Source: Accumulibacter phosphatis (lineage in GTDB: Bacteria; Pseudomonadota; Gammaproteobacteria; Burkholderiales; Rhodocyclaceae). From it: a stretch of 64,000 bases of DNA. A program made the translations under genes and the position numbers. The stretch covers positions 1,364,001 to 1,428,000 of the forward strand of contig NC_013194.1 in assembly GCF_000024165.1 (NCBI RefSeq). The letters run 5' to 3'. Below the pieces are notes generated by a model that saw only the letters and a program-made list of their open reading frames with translations, was not told where the DNA came from and did not search any database. Below, piece by piece: positions 53,907-63,238 of this stretch (position 1 is the first letter of the stretch; each line of letters begins with the position of its first letter).

Positions 53907-55336
53907 CACCGGGCCTCGCCGGTCAAGCCGCGGATATCCACGAAATGCCCGAACACGGCCGCTGCCGCCGCCATCGCCGGTGATACGAGATGGGTGCGAC
54001 CACCCTGTCCCTGACGCCCCTCGAAGTTGCGATTCGAGGTCGAGGCGCAACGCTCCCCCGGCTCAAGGCGGTCGGCATTCATCGCCAGGCACATCGAACA
54101 GCCGGGCTCCCGCCATTCGAAACCGGCGGCGCGGAAGTCCTTGTCGAGCCCTTCCGCCTCGGCCTGGGACTTGACCAGACCGGAGCCGGGAACGACGATG
54201 GCCAAGCGGACATTGGCGGCGACGCGGCGCCCCTGCGCAACCGCCCAGCGCGCCACGGCAGCGGCTTCACGCAGGTCTTCGATGCGCGAGTTGGTGCACG
54301 AGCCGATGAAGGCCTTGTCGATGGCGATCTCGGTGATCGGTGTGCCGGCGGTCAGCCCCATGTAGGCCAGTGCCCGTTCCCAACCGGCTTTCTTGACGGC
54401 ACTTGGCGCATCCGCCGGGTCGGGCACGCGGTCTTCGACCGACGACACCATTTCCGGCGACGTGCCCCAGGTCACCTGCGGCCTGATCGTTGCTGCGTCG
54501 AATTCGAGCACGGCGTCGAACTGGGCGCCGTCATCCGAGTGCAGGGTGCGCCAGTACGCCACCGCCTGTTGCCAGTCGGCACCTCTTGGCGCCTGTGGAC
54601 GGCCCTCGACATAGGCGATCGTCTTTTCGTCCGCGGCCACCATGCCGGCACGGGCACCGGCTTCGATCGCCATGTTGCACAGCGTCATGCGGCCTTCCAT
54701 CGACAGCCCGCGGATCGCGCTACCGCCGAACTCGACGGCATAACCATTGCCACCCGCCGTGCCGATTCTGCCGATGATCGCCAGCGCGAGATCCTTGGCG
54801 GTCACGCCGGCCGGCAGCTTGCCGTCGACTCGCACCAGCATCGACTTCGACTTCTTCTGCCACAGGCATTGTGTCGCCAGCACCTGCTCGACTTCGGAAG
54901 TTCCGATGCCGAAGGCCAACGCAGCGAAGGCGCCGTGCGTGCTGGTATGCGAATCGCCGCAGACCAGCGTCGCCCCCGGCAGGGTGAAACCCTGTTCGGG
55001 CCCGATGACATGGACGATGCCCTGGCGGCTGTCGTCCATTCGGAATTCGTTCAGGCCGAACTCGGCGCAGTTGGCGTCGAGGGTTTCCACCTGGGTCCGC
55101 GAGACCGGATCGACGATGCCGGCGGCGCGGTCGGTGGTCGGCACGTTGTGATCGGGGGTGGCGAGAACCGTCTTTGCCTGCCACAGGCGGCGGCCAGCCA
55201 GCTTGAGTCCTTCAAAAGCCTGTGGGCTGGTCACTTCATGCACCAGATGACGGTCGATATAAATCAACGCCGTGCCATTGCCTTCCTGATGGACGACGTG
55301 CGCGTCCCAGAGTTTGTCGTAAAGCGTGCGTGCCAT
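53906..55336 (-). CDS. leuC: 3-isopropylmalate dehydratase large subunit
   Basis: Iron-sulfur subunit of isopropylmalate isomerase; the enzyme also isomerises citramalate. 476 residues from MARTLYDKLWDAHVV (ATG 55336); an upstream in-frame start at 55399 adds a non-conserved tail. [4Fe-4S] cysteines are in GSCTNSRIEDL and CSMCLAMN, with CGDSHTSTHGAFAALAFGIGTSEVE. It lies 64 bases downstream of cimA on the same strand. Confidence 0.97.
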   Translation of the reverse strand: MARTLYDKLWDAHVVHQEGNGTALIYIDRHLVHEVTSPQAFEGLKLAGRRLWQAKTVLATPDHNVPTTDRAAGIVDPVSRTQVETLDANCAEFGLNEFRMDDSRQGIVHVIGPEQGFTLPGATLVCGDSHTSTHGAFAALAFGIGTSEVEQVLATQCLWQKKSKSMLVRVDGKLPAGVTAKDLALAIIGRIGTAGGNGYAVEFGGSAIRGLSMEGRMTLCNMAIEAGARAGMVAADEKTIAYVEGRPQAPRGADWQQAVAYWRTLHSDDGAQFDAVLEFDAATIRPQVTWGTSPEMVSSVEDRVPDPADAPSAVKKAGWERALAYMGLTAGTPITEIAIDKAFIGSCTNSRIEDLREAAAVARWAVAQGRRVAANVRLAIVVPGSGLVKSQAEAEGLDKDFRAAGFEWREPGCSMCLAMNADRLEPGERCASTSNRNFEGRQGQGGRTHLVSPAMAAAAAVFGHFVDIRGLTGEAR

Positions 55337-55400
55337 GATCAATTTGCCGGGCCAAGGAAAGTCTAGATTATCGCATTTCGCGGGCTTTGGTCGCCGCAAT

Positions 55401-56966
55401 TCAGTCCTTTTCCGTCAGCCGGATCAGCGCGTACTCCATACTGTCGGAGAGCGCCCGCCAACTGGCGTCAATGATGTTGGCGTTGGCGCCGACGGTGGTC
55501 CAGGCTTCCGTTCCGCTCTGGAAGTCGATCAGGACGCGGGTATTGGCCGCCGTGCCGGCCGTACCGCCCAGGATGCGCACCTTGTAGTCGGCGAGTCGTA
55601 CTGTGCGGAGAACCGGATAGTCCTCGACGAGTGCCTCCTGCAGCGCGCTGGCCAGTGCGTTAACCGGGCCGTTGCCCTCGGCAGCGGTGAATTTCACGGT
55701 CTGGCCGACCTTGATCTTGACCGTTGCCTCGGCCACCAGCCCACGCCCATGCCGCCTTTCGGTGATCGCGAAATAGTCGAGGAGTTCGAAGGGGCGGCGG
55801 TAGTGTGGGCTCAGCCGGTGGAACATCAGTTCGACACTGGCCTCGGCTGCCTCGAAGGTGAAGCCTTCGTGCTCAAGGTGCTTGATCTGTGCCAGCACAT
55901 GCTGTGCCGCCTCGTTGTCGAGGTCGAGTCCCATGCGGCGCGCCTGCAGAACGATGTTGCCGCGACCGGACAACTCCGAGGTCACCGAACGCATCAGGTT
56001 ACCCACCTGCTCCGGGTCGATGTGCTGGTAGGTATCCGGCGACTTCAGGATCGCGGCGACGTGAATGCCCCCCTTGTGCGCGAATGCCGAATGACCCGTA
56101 TAGGGCTGGTGGTCGTTGTGCTTCAGGTTGGCCACCTCGGCGACATAGCGCGAAAGCGCGGTCAACTCGCGCAGGCGCTCCTCGGCCAGCACGGAATAGC
56201 CCATCTTCAGTTGCAGATTGGGCAGGATGGTCACCAGGTCGGCATTGCCGACACGCTCGCCATAGCCGTTGATCGTTCCCTGTACCATCGTCGCGCCAGA
56301 ACGGACGGCCGCCAGCGAATTGGCGACGCCGCAGCCTGTGTCGTTGTGACAATGCACGCCGATTCGGGCTGCGGGCAGCCGTTCGGCAACCGCGCGGGTG
56401 ATCGACTCCATTTCCCATGGCAGCTTGCCGCCGTTGGTTTCGCAGAGCACGAGCCAGTCGGCCCCGCCGTCGGCTGCCGCGCGCAGGGTCGCCACGGCGT
56501 AGTCCGGGTTGGCCAGGAAACCATCGTAAAAATGCTCGGCGTCGAAGACGACTTCCTTGCCCTGCGCCTTCATCCAGGAGACGCTGTCGCGAATCATCGC
56601 CAAGTTCTCTTCGAGGGTCGTCGAGAGTACATGCGTCACGTGGTAGTCCCAGGCCTTGCCGACCAGCGTTACCACTGGCGTACCGGCGACGACCAGGGCG
56701 CGCAGGTTGGTGTCCTCCTCACACGATCCGTTGGCGTTGCGCGTCCGTCCAAAGGCTGCCAGGCGCGCCGGCAGATTCATGCGCATGACGCGCGCGAAGA
56801 AGTCGGCGTCCTTGGGGTTGGAACCGGGCCAGCCGCATTCGATGTAATGCATGCCGAAAGCGGCCAGGCGCTGCGCGATGGTCAGCTTGTCGTCAACGGA
56901 AAGCGAGATGTCTTCACGCTGCGAGCCGTCACGCAGGGTCGTGTCGTAGAGAAAGATCGGAGTCAT
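55401..56966 (-). CDS. cimA: (R)-citramalate synthase
   Basis: Condenses pyruvate and acetyl-CoA to citramalate, the threonine-independent entry to isoleucine. 521 residues from ATG 56966 (MTPIFLYDTTLRDGSQRED). The open frame continues upstream, but without conservation, and no ribosome site is obvious. It has metal and catalytic motifs YDTTLRDG and GVHCHNDTGCGVANS, KGGIHVAAILKSP, and a C-terminal LeuA-type regulatory domain (~375-515). CimA rather than LeuA is favoured by the long form and sequence such as FDAEHFYDGF. Adjacent leuCD supply the next step. Confidence 0.93.
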   Translation of the reverse strand: MTPIFLYDTTLRDGSQREDISLSVDDKLTIAQRLAAFGMHYIECGWPGSNPKDADFFARVMRMNLPARLAAFGRTRNANGSCEEDTNLRALVVAGTPVVTLVGKAWDYHVTHVLSTTLEENLAMIRDSVSWMKAQGKEVVFDAEHFYDGFLANPDYAVATLRAAADGGADWLVLCETNGGKLPWEMESITRAVAERLPAARIGVHCHNDTGCGVANSLAAVRSGATMVQGTINGYGERVGNADLVTILPNLQLKMGYSVLAEERLRELTALSRYVAEVANLKHNDHQPYTGHSAFAHKGGIHVAAILKSPDTYQHIDPEQVGNLMRSVTSELSGRGNIVLQARRMGLDLDNEAAQHVLAQIKHLEHEGFTFEAAEASVELMFHRLSPHYRRPFELLDYFAITERRHGRGLVAEATVKIKVGQTVKFTAAEGNGPVNALASALQEALVEDYPVLRTVRLADYKVRILGGTAGTAANTRVLIDFQSGTEAWTTVGANANIIDASWRALSDSMEYALIRLTEKD

Positions 56967-57234
56967 GGGCAGGAAGGGAGAGAACAAGAAAAGAGCGCCG
57001 CACGCCTCCCGGACATGGCAGCGAGTTCGGTAACTCGCGGCAGGCCGCTCGCTCGACGCGGAGCGGATGGCCAATTCAGGCGGTAGCGGGGGAGGAAAAT
57101 GGCAAGAGGAGACAACGCCGACCGGCGGGAGAGTATCTCCGGCTCGCTCGGCGCTGTCAAGCGCGGATCGAAACCACCCGTTGTTGCAAGGCTTTGACTA
57201 TCCCCGGCAGCCTGTCCCGTGCGAAAATGCGGGC

Positions 57235-58251
57235 ATGTACATGCGCGATCTTCAGCAGAAACTCGGCGGCGAGATGGTGGGCGAAGTCAATCAGCCGCTC
57301 ACCGGCGTCGGCACAATCCGTTCGGCCACGCCGACCCAAATAACCTTCCTGGCGAATTCACGATACCGTTCCGATCTGGCGGCTTCGCGTGCCGGGGCGG
57401 TCATTCTCGGCGCTGCAGACCGGGACCTGACGCCGCTGCCACGTCTGGTGGTTGCCAACCCGTACGTCTGTTTCGCGCGGGTGGCCCAACTCTTCAGTCC
57501 GCCACCGCTCTACGCCAGCGGCGTCCATCCGTCTGCCATCATCCACGCCGGGGCGCGCGTACCTGAAAGCGCTTCCGTCGCAGAACATGTTTCGATCGGT
57601 CGCGGCGCCGTGATTGGTGAAGGTGCGCGCATCGGACCGGGATGTATCCTGGGTGACGAGGTGTCGGTGGGTGCCCACACCTGCCTCGTCGCGCGCGTCA
57701 CAATCTACGCGCGCTGCTCGATTGGCGCGCGCGGGATCATCCATGCCGGCGTGGTGATCGGCGCCGATGGCTTCGGGTTTGCGCCCGACTTTTCGGAAGG
57801 CGACGGTGGCTGGGCAAAAATCCCGCAGGTCGGCCGCGTCGTCATTGGCGATGACTGCGAAATCGGTGCGAACACCTCCATCGATCGCGGTGCGATCGAT
57901 GACACCGTGCTCGGCAACGACGTCAAGATCGACAATCAGGTTCAGATCGGCCACAACTGCGTGATCGGTGATCACACAATCATCTGCGGATGCGTCGGCA
58001 TTGCCGGCAGCAGCACAATCGGCCGCCGCGTCATGATGGGCGGCGGCTCCGGTGTTGTCGGTCATCTGGAGATCTGCGACGGCGCCGTCGTTTCGGCGAT
58101 GACGCTGGTCACCAAGTCGATTACCGAGCCGGGAATGTACACCGGGTCGATGCCGTTGATGAAACACGCTGACTGGCTCAGGAATGTGGTGCATGTGCGG
58201 CGCTTGGGTGCCCTCGCCGATGCGCTCAAGAGAACGGCAGGCTCGAAATGA
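57235..58251 (+). CDS. lpxD: LpxD-like UDP-3-O-acylglucosamine N-acyltransferase
   Basis: 338 residues from ATG 57235 (57241 also possible). An N-terminal uridine-binding domain (TFLANSRYRSDLAASRAGAVIL) is followed by a left-handed beta-helix of hexapeptide repeats (~100-300) and a C-terminal helix. The catalytic His is in QIGHNCVIGDH, and HAGVVIGADGFGFAPD is typical of LpxD. It adds the second acyl chain in lipid A synthesis. It stands alone, not in the bamA-skp-lpxD-fabZ-lpxA cluster where lpxD is usually found, so it may be a second copy with different acyl-chain preference. Confidence 0.85.
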   Translation: MYMRDLQQKLGGEMVGEVNQPLTGVGTIRSATPTQITFLANSRYRSDLAASRAGAVILGAADRDLTPLPRLVVANPYVCFARVAQLFSPPPLYASGVHPSAIIHAGARVPESASVAEHVSIGRGAVIGEGARIGPGCILGDEVSVGAHTCLVARVTIYARCSIGARGIIHAGVVIGADGFGFAPDFSEGDGGWAKIPQVGRVVIGDDCEIGANTSIDRGAIDDTVLGNDVKIDNQVQIGHNCVIGDHTIICGCVGIAGSSTIGRRVMMGGGSGVVGHLEICDGAVVSAMTLVTKSITEPGMYTGSMPLMKHADWLRNVVHVRRLGALADALKRTAGSK

Positions 58252-58760
58252 GCCACAGAATTCTCCCTCAGGGCGCGATCCGGATTACGCCGGGGATAGC
58301 TGTCCTGGCCCTTCTCGATGAACGTCAGCCGCCCGGATCGCGCGCCGGGATTGTGGCGCCCGGGCTGCGGCCGCCGCCCAGCGCCGCCCGATGAGAGTCC
58401 CGAGATCGAATCGACGGTCGACCCGGTAAGCCGCCGTCGCGAGCGTCTGATGCCGACACTTTCGCGAGCGGGCGTGAGTGTGGCACGCCGGGGGTGACCA
58501 GCCTTGTCAGACTGATTTTCACAACCTGTCACGATGCCCCCTGGATCGCCTTGCCTGATCCAGTTGTCAGAAACCGCCAGTACCCCGGAAAACGTGGAAC
58601 AAGCCCTTGATTGGGGACTAACTCCCGGAGAACGCCTAACCGTCTTTCAAGAGAATTCGCCGACAGTCGGGAACGATGGTCATGGATCTTGAGGAAACCA
58701 CGTTAGCCCCGGGCTGTGACACGAAGTCGATAGATGCTGGTTAGAGTCCTAGGAGAACCC
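58252..58760. other. Spacer before the E1-lipoyl-KAS III fusion gene
   Basis: About 510 bases with no supportable gene. Composition changes along it: the first 250 bases are GC-rich like the left neighbour, the last 250 are more mixed, like the fusion gene. This suggests the edge of the imported segment lies near 58500. AGGAG (58751-58755) is the ribosome site of the fusion gene. No clear promoter pair was identified. Confidence 0.5.
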
Positions 58761-61700
58761 ATGGCAATCAAAGCCTCAGCACCTCTGGATATCCTCAAAG
58801 CCCTTTACCGGACCATGGTGATGTCGCGCGAGGTCGATCTGATCGAGCAGGAATACACGGGTCGAGGGGAGGCTGTCTTTCACGTTTCCGGAGCAGGCCA
58901 CGAAGCCTCTGCAGCCCTGAGTCCGTTTCTGGGACCGCAGGACTGGCTCCACTGCCACTACCGCGACAAAGCTCTGATGATGGCCCGTGGCATTGCCCCA
59001 CAGCAGTTCTTTCTTGCGCTTTTCAACAAAGACGCCTCCCACAGCCGGGGCCGTCAAATGAACGCGCATATGAGTTGCCCGCAACTCAGGATTCTGTCCC
59101 TCGTGGGGCCGGTGGGCAACTCGGCTCTGCAGGCGGTTGGCGTTGCCAACGCGGTGAAAGGTGACGCCGATCAACCGGTGGTGCTGTGCTCGCTTGGCGA
59201 TGGAATGACTCAGCAGGGAGAGGTTCTTGAAGCCCTGGCGCACGCCGTCCGAGAAAACCTGCCTGTGCTTTTTCTGGTCCAGGACAACAAGCTGGCCATC
59301 TCCACCTCCACCACCGCCAAGACCTTTTACCAGACGCCGGCGGGAGATGCTTCAGAGTTCTATGGAATTCCCATTCACCGGATCAATGGGCGCTATCCGC
59401 AAACCTGCCTGGAGACTTTCGCAACGCTGGTCGCGGCCATGCGAAAAGACCGGAGTCCGGCCATTGTCATCATGGACGTGGACCGCTTACATAGCCACAC
59501 CAATGCCGATGACCAGAGAATCTACCGCAGTGTCGGCGAACTCGAGCAGGTGAAGGAATCCGGGGACCCCATTGTGAACCTGGAAATCTGGCTCAAGGCT
59601 CAGGGTGTACCGGAAGACTTCTTTGCTGGGCTAGGGGACTCCCTGCGTGCCGATCTCAAGATACAAGCTTCCCTGGCCCAAAGAAGTCCGGAGCCGTCTC
59701 CCACCCGTACGGCGCTGAAGCCTTTGCCACCAACGCTGGAAGACCCCTCGTCTGAATATCGAGGCTCCCCTTCCGCCACCGGTGAAGACAATCTGGTGAT
59801 GCTGGAAGCCATCCGCGAAGTGCTGAGAAAACGGATGTCGGAGGACGAAAGGATCACCCTGTTCGGTGAGGATCTCGAGGATCCCAAGGGCGACGTCTTC
59901 GGGCTGACCAAAGGCCTGTCGACCACCTTTCCGGGCCGGGTAAGGAACTCGCCACTGGCCGAAGCCACCATCGTCGGAGTCAGCATCGGGGAAGCCCTGG
60001 CGGGAAGGCGCCCGGTGGCCTTTCTTCAATTCGCGGACTTCCTTCCCATTGCCTACAATCAGATCGTTTCAGAACTGGGGTCCATGCATTGGCGAACCGA
60101 CGGGGGTTGGGAAGCGCCCGTAATCGTCATGGTCACCTGCGGCGGCTACAAACCCGGTTTGGGTCCTTTCCACGCCTCGAGTTACGAAGCCCTGGCTGTT
60201 CACACGCCCGGAGTGGACGTTTTCATGCCTTCGACCGCTGGCGACGCCGCAGGTCTTCTCAACGCGGCCTTCGAAAGCGGACGTCCAACCCTTTTCTTTT
60301 ATCCGAAGAGCTGCCTCAATGACCGGGACAACGCCACCAGTTGCGACGTGGAGAAACAGCTCATTCCCCTGGGAAGAGCGAGAACCGTCCGTCAGGGAAA
60401 GGACATCACCCTGGTTGGCTACGGCAACACCGTGAAACTCTGCCTCCAGGCGGCTGTGGCTTTGTCATCGCAGGGTGCTGAGGCGGAGGTCATCGATCTC
60501 AGAACGCTCCAGCCCTGGGATCGGAGGACTGTGGCCGTTTCGGTGGAGAAGACCGGGCGCCTTGTCGTCGTGCACGAGGATAACGAGAGTGCGGGCATGG
60601 GTGCGGAAATCATAGCGGTCATGGCAGAAACGGTAGCGAGACCCTTCCGCGTCCGCCGGGTGGCGAGGGCAGACACCTATGTGCCCTGTAACTTTGCCAA
60701 CCAGCTGGAGGTTCTCCCGAGCTATAAACGCCTACTTGAAACGGCTGTGGAAATGCTTGGAGGTCATGTTGGCTGGGAGCTTCCGCCCACCGCGCCAAGA
60801 GGTTGCTTCTTGGTGGAGGCCATTGGTTCCAGCCCCTCTGATGAATCCGTCACGGTGGCCAGGTGGTTGGTAAAGCCGGGCGATACGATCGGGGAAGGGG
60901 ACTATATCGGCGACCTGGAAGCCGACAAGGCCGCCGTGGAGTTGCGATCGCCAGCCTCTGGACTCCTGGAAGAAATCCTGGTTCCAGAAGGAACCATGGT
61001 AAAGGTGGGTACGCCTGTTCTAAAGGTCAAGATCGGCGAGGGCGAGGAAGGCTTCAAGCCTCTGACGAAAGAGAATCCGGGACAACCTCGGATATCCGAC
61101 CTGCGGCTGGCGCCCGCCACGCCGGTCGCACCGCTGGTTTCTCACCGGGATTCCCAAGGATTGGTGGGCATTCAGGCCGTAACGAGTGTCAAGGGAAGTC
61201 GGGTTGTCACCAACCTGGAGATTGCCGGGATGTGTCCCGAGTGGGAGACCGATGATATCTTCAAGCGCATCGGTATTGAAACCAGGCCCTGGATTGCCGA
61301 CGGAGAGACGGTATTGTTCCTGGCCACGGCGGCAGCGAGAAAGTTGCTCAAACAAACGGGCCTGACATTGGCGGACATCGATCTGATCCTGGTGTCGACG
61401 GGTACGCCGCCAGCCCACACCCCGTCCCTGGCTGCCATGATCCAGATGAATCTGAACCTCGATGAGGCCGATCCCATCCTGGTTCCTGCCTATGACTTCT
61501 CTTCTGCTTGCTCCGGGTATATTTTTGGATTGAAGCAGGCGTCCGATCACTTGAAACTCCGGCAAAAGGATCGGGTGCTGCTGATTACCGCGGAAGTCCT
61601 GTCGCCGCAGATCGACATGGCCGACTACGGTACCGCGCCGGTGTTCGCCGACGCTGCCACGGCTACTCTGCTTGTCGGGTCGGGGAGAGCCGGAGTCATG

Positions 61701-62123
61701 AAACTCAAGGTATTGGAAACAGCCATAGGAACGCATGGAGAGTCGGGTGAAATACTGAAGCTGCCCGCCAATCCCGGCGAGAAGATTTCAATGGATGGTC
61801 CCAAGGTCTACCTGGGCGCGGTCAAGTACATGCCGCAGGCCTTGGTGGACGCGTGTCGTCAGCTGGGCATGGAACCGCAGAACCTGGATCTCGTCGTTCC
61901 GCATCAAGCCAACCAGAGGATCATCAATGCTCTCCGCCAGAGAATGAAGCTGGCGGAAGACCAGGTTTACTCCAACATCGGCCACAGTGGGAACACCTCC
62001 AGCTCGACCATTCCCCTTTGCCTTGAGGAACTTCTGCCCTTGGCTACAGCGGGGCAGAAGTGGGGTCTTACCGCTTTTGGGGGAGGATTTACCTTCGGCG
62101 GCGCCGTCCTGGAAGTGGTCTGA
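58761..62123 (+). CDS. Fused 2-oxoacid dehydrogenase E1-alpha/E1-beta, lipoyl domain and ketoacyl synthase III
   Basis: 1120 residues from ATG 58761 with AGGAG 5 bases upstream. E1-alpha spans ~10-305, with the thiamine-diphosphate motif beginning GDG at 146-148 and ending in Asn176. E1-beta spans ~343-665 (LFGEDLEDPKGDVFGLTKGL). A lipoyl domain spans ~682-758, with the lipoylation Lys723 in LEADKAAVELRSPASG. A FabH-type domain spans ~803-1120, with catalytic Cys917 (DFSSACSGY), His1048 (PHQANQR) and Asn1078 (IGHSGNTSS). No E2 acyltransferase or E3 domain is present. The layout suggests that a 2-oxoacid is decarboxylated, the acyl group moves to the in-chain lipoyl arm and the synthase extends it, making a beta-ketoacyl product. 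Substrate and product are unknown. Codon use is less GC-biased than in neighbours, suggesting transfer. Confidence 0.9.
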   Translation: MAIKASAPLDILKALYRTMVMSREVDLIEQEYTGRGEAVFHVSGAGHEASAALSPFLGPQDWLHCHYRDKALMMARGIAPQQFFLALFNKDASHSRGRQMNAHMSCPQLRILSLVGPVGNSALQAVGVANAVKGDADQPVVLCSLGDGMTQQGEVLEALAHAVRENLPVLFLVQDNKLAISTSTTAKTFYQTPAGDASEFYGIPIHRINGRYPQTCLETFATLVAAMRKDRSPAIVIMDVDRLHSHTNADDQRIYRSVGELEQVKESGDPIVNLEIWLKAQGVPEDFFAGLGDSLRADLKIQASLAQRSPEPSPTRTALKPLPPTLEDPSSEYRGSPSATGEDNLVMLEAIREVLRKRMSEDERITLFGEDLEDPKGDVFGLTKGLSTTFPGRVRNSPLAEATIVGVSIGEALAGRRPVAFLQFADFLPIAYNQIVSELGSMHWRTDGGWEAPVIVMVTCGGYKPGLGPFHASSYEALAVHTPGVDVFMPSTAGDAAGLLNAAFESGRPTLFFYPKSCLNDRDNATSCDVEKQLIPLGRARTVRQGKDITLVGYGNTVKLCLQAAVALSSQGAEAEVIDLRTLQPWDRRTVAVSVEKTGRLVVVHEDNESAGMGAEIIAVMAETVARPFRVRRVARADTYVPCNFANQLEVLPSYKRLLETAVEMLGGHVGWELPPTAPRGCFLVEAIGSSPSDESVTVARWLVKPGDTIGEGDYIGDLEADKAAVELRSPASGLLEEILVPEGTMVKVGTPVLKVKIGEGEEGFKPLTKENPGQPRISDLRLAPATPVAPLVSHRDSQGLVGIQAVTSVKGSRVVTNLEIAGMCPEWETDDIFKRIGIETRPWIADGETVLFLATAAARKLLKQTGLTLADIDLILVSTGTPPAHTPSLAAMIQMNLNLDEADPILVPAYDFSSACSGYIFGLKQASDHLKLRQKDRVLLITAEVLSPQIDMADYGTAPVFADAATATLLVGSGRAGVMKLKVLETAIGTHGESGEILKLPANPGEKISMDGPKVYLGAVKYMPQALVDACRQLGMEPQNLDLVVPHQANQRIINALRQRMKLAEDQVYSNIGHSGNTSSSTIPLCLEELLPLATAGQKWGLTAFGGGFTFGGAVLEVV

Positions 62124-62296
62124 AGGACCGGCGACCCAGGCCCAAGAGACGGTCAAGGCGCAGTACCTGGCTCGCCGCGCTGCTTGCCCTTGTTCCCTGC
62201 GGAAACGCAGAGCCTGCGGGCAAGCCGGCTTCGGTCGTGAGGAGGCGCATGTGTGCGGTGCGCGCCTGGCCTGGAGCGAGGAATGAGGAATGAGCT

Positions 62297-63082
62297 TCAC
62301 TGGCCTGTCCAGCGGGGCTGCTGCTTGTTGAGGAAAGCGGTGGTGCCGATGCGGAAATCTTCGCTGGCGGCGACGAGGCCGAAGTAGTCGGCGCCGAGTT
62401 GCGCCGAGTCGTCGAGCGAGAGGTTCAGCCCGCGGTGCATCGCCTCCCAGGTCAGTCGCACGGCGGTGGGCGACTGCGCGAGGATGTCTGCAAGGAAGAC
62501 TTGTGCCTCGTCGAGGAGACGGTCAACGGGGACGACACTCTGTACCAAGCCGATCTGCAGAGCCTCGTCGGCATCGACAGCGCGTCCACGCAGCAGCATT
62601 TCGGCCGCCCGACCGCGGCCGACCAGACGCGGTAGCCGGGTGGTGCCGCCGAAGCCGGCGATGGCACCGATCTGCACTTCCGGGTGGCCGAGCCGCGCAC
62701 CGCGAGCGGCGATGCGCAGCGTGCACGCCTCGGCCAGTTCCAGGCCGCCACCCAGCGCCGCACCGTTGATCGCGGCGACCACCGGCTTCCCCAGTGTCTC
62801 GATGCGGCAATTGACTTCGACGGCGAGCCTGGCGAACTCGCGCACGGCGAGCGGCGAGGCGCTGTTGAGTTGGCGAATGTCGGCGCCGGCGCAGAAGGCG
62901 CGCGTGCCGCCACCGGTGAGGATGACGGCACGCACCGCAGCGTCGGTGCGCAACCTGTCGAGTAGCGCGGCGAGTTGCTGCAAGACGGCGAGGTTGAGCG
63001 CATTGAGCGCCTCGGGGCGGTTGAGCGTCAGCACGACGATGCCGGCGTGTTGCTCGAAGACGACGATGCTGGAATCGGACAC
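62297..63082 (-). CDS. Enoyl-CoA hydratase/isomerase family protein
   Basis: 261 residues from GTG 63082 (VSDSSIVVFEQHAG); longer starts at 63118 and 63142 add a non-conserved tail. It is a crotonase fold with the oxyanion-hole segments AFCAGADIRQL and AAINGAALGGGLELAEAC. Both catalytic glutamates of hydratases appear kept (Glu in GGGLELA and in HPEVQIGAIAGFGG), so true hydratase activity is likely. The substrate is uncertain. It is convergent with the fusion gene and not obviously linked to it. Confidence 0.9.
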   Translation of the reverse strand: MSDSSIVVFEQHAGIVVLTLNRPEALNALNLAVLQQLAALLDRLRTDAAVRAVILTGGGTRAFCAGADIRQLNSASPLAVREFARLAVEVNCRIETLGKPVVAAINGAALGGGLELAEACTLRIAARGARLGHPEVQIGAIAGFGGTTRLPRLVGRGRAAEMLLRGRAVDADEALQIGLVQSVVPVDRLLDEAQVFLADILAQSPTAVRLTWEAMHRGLNLSLDDSAQLGADYFGLVAASEDFRIGTTAFLNKQQPRWTGQ

Positions 63083-63238
63083 GGTGGGTTCCCAGGTTGG
63101 TTGAGGAGGACCAAGCATAGGGAGACGGCCGCGGCGGAGCATGAAACTGCTGCATGTTGCCAGTGAGATTTCTTCTCCTTCGACGCAACCGGCGGCCCGG
63201 CGCCCGTCATTCTGGCAACATTGACACTCGCCGACTGG

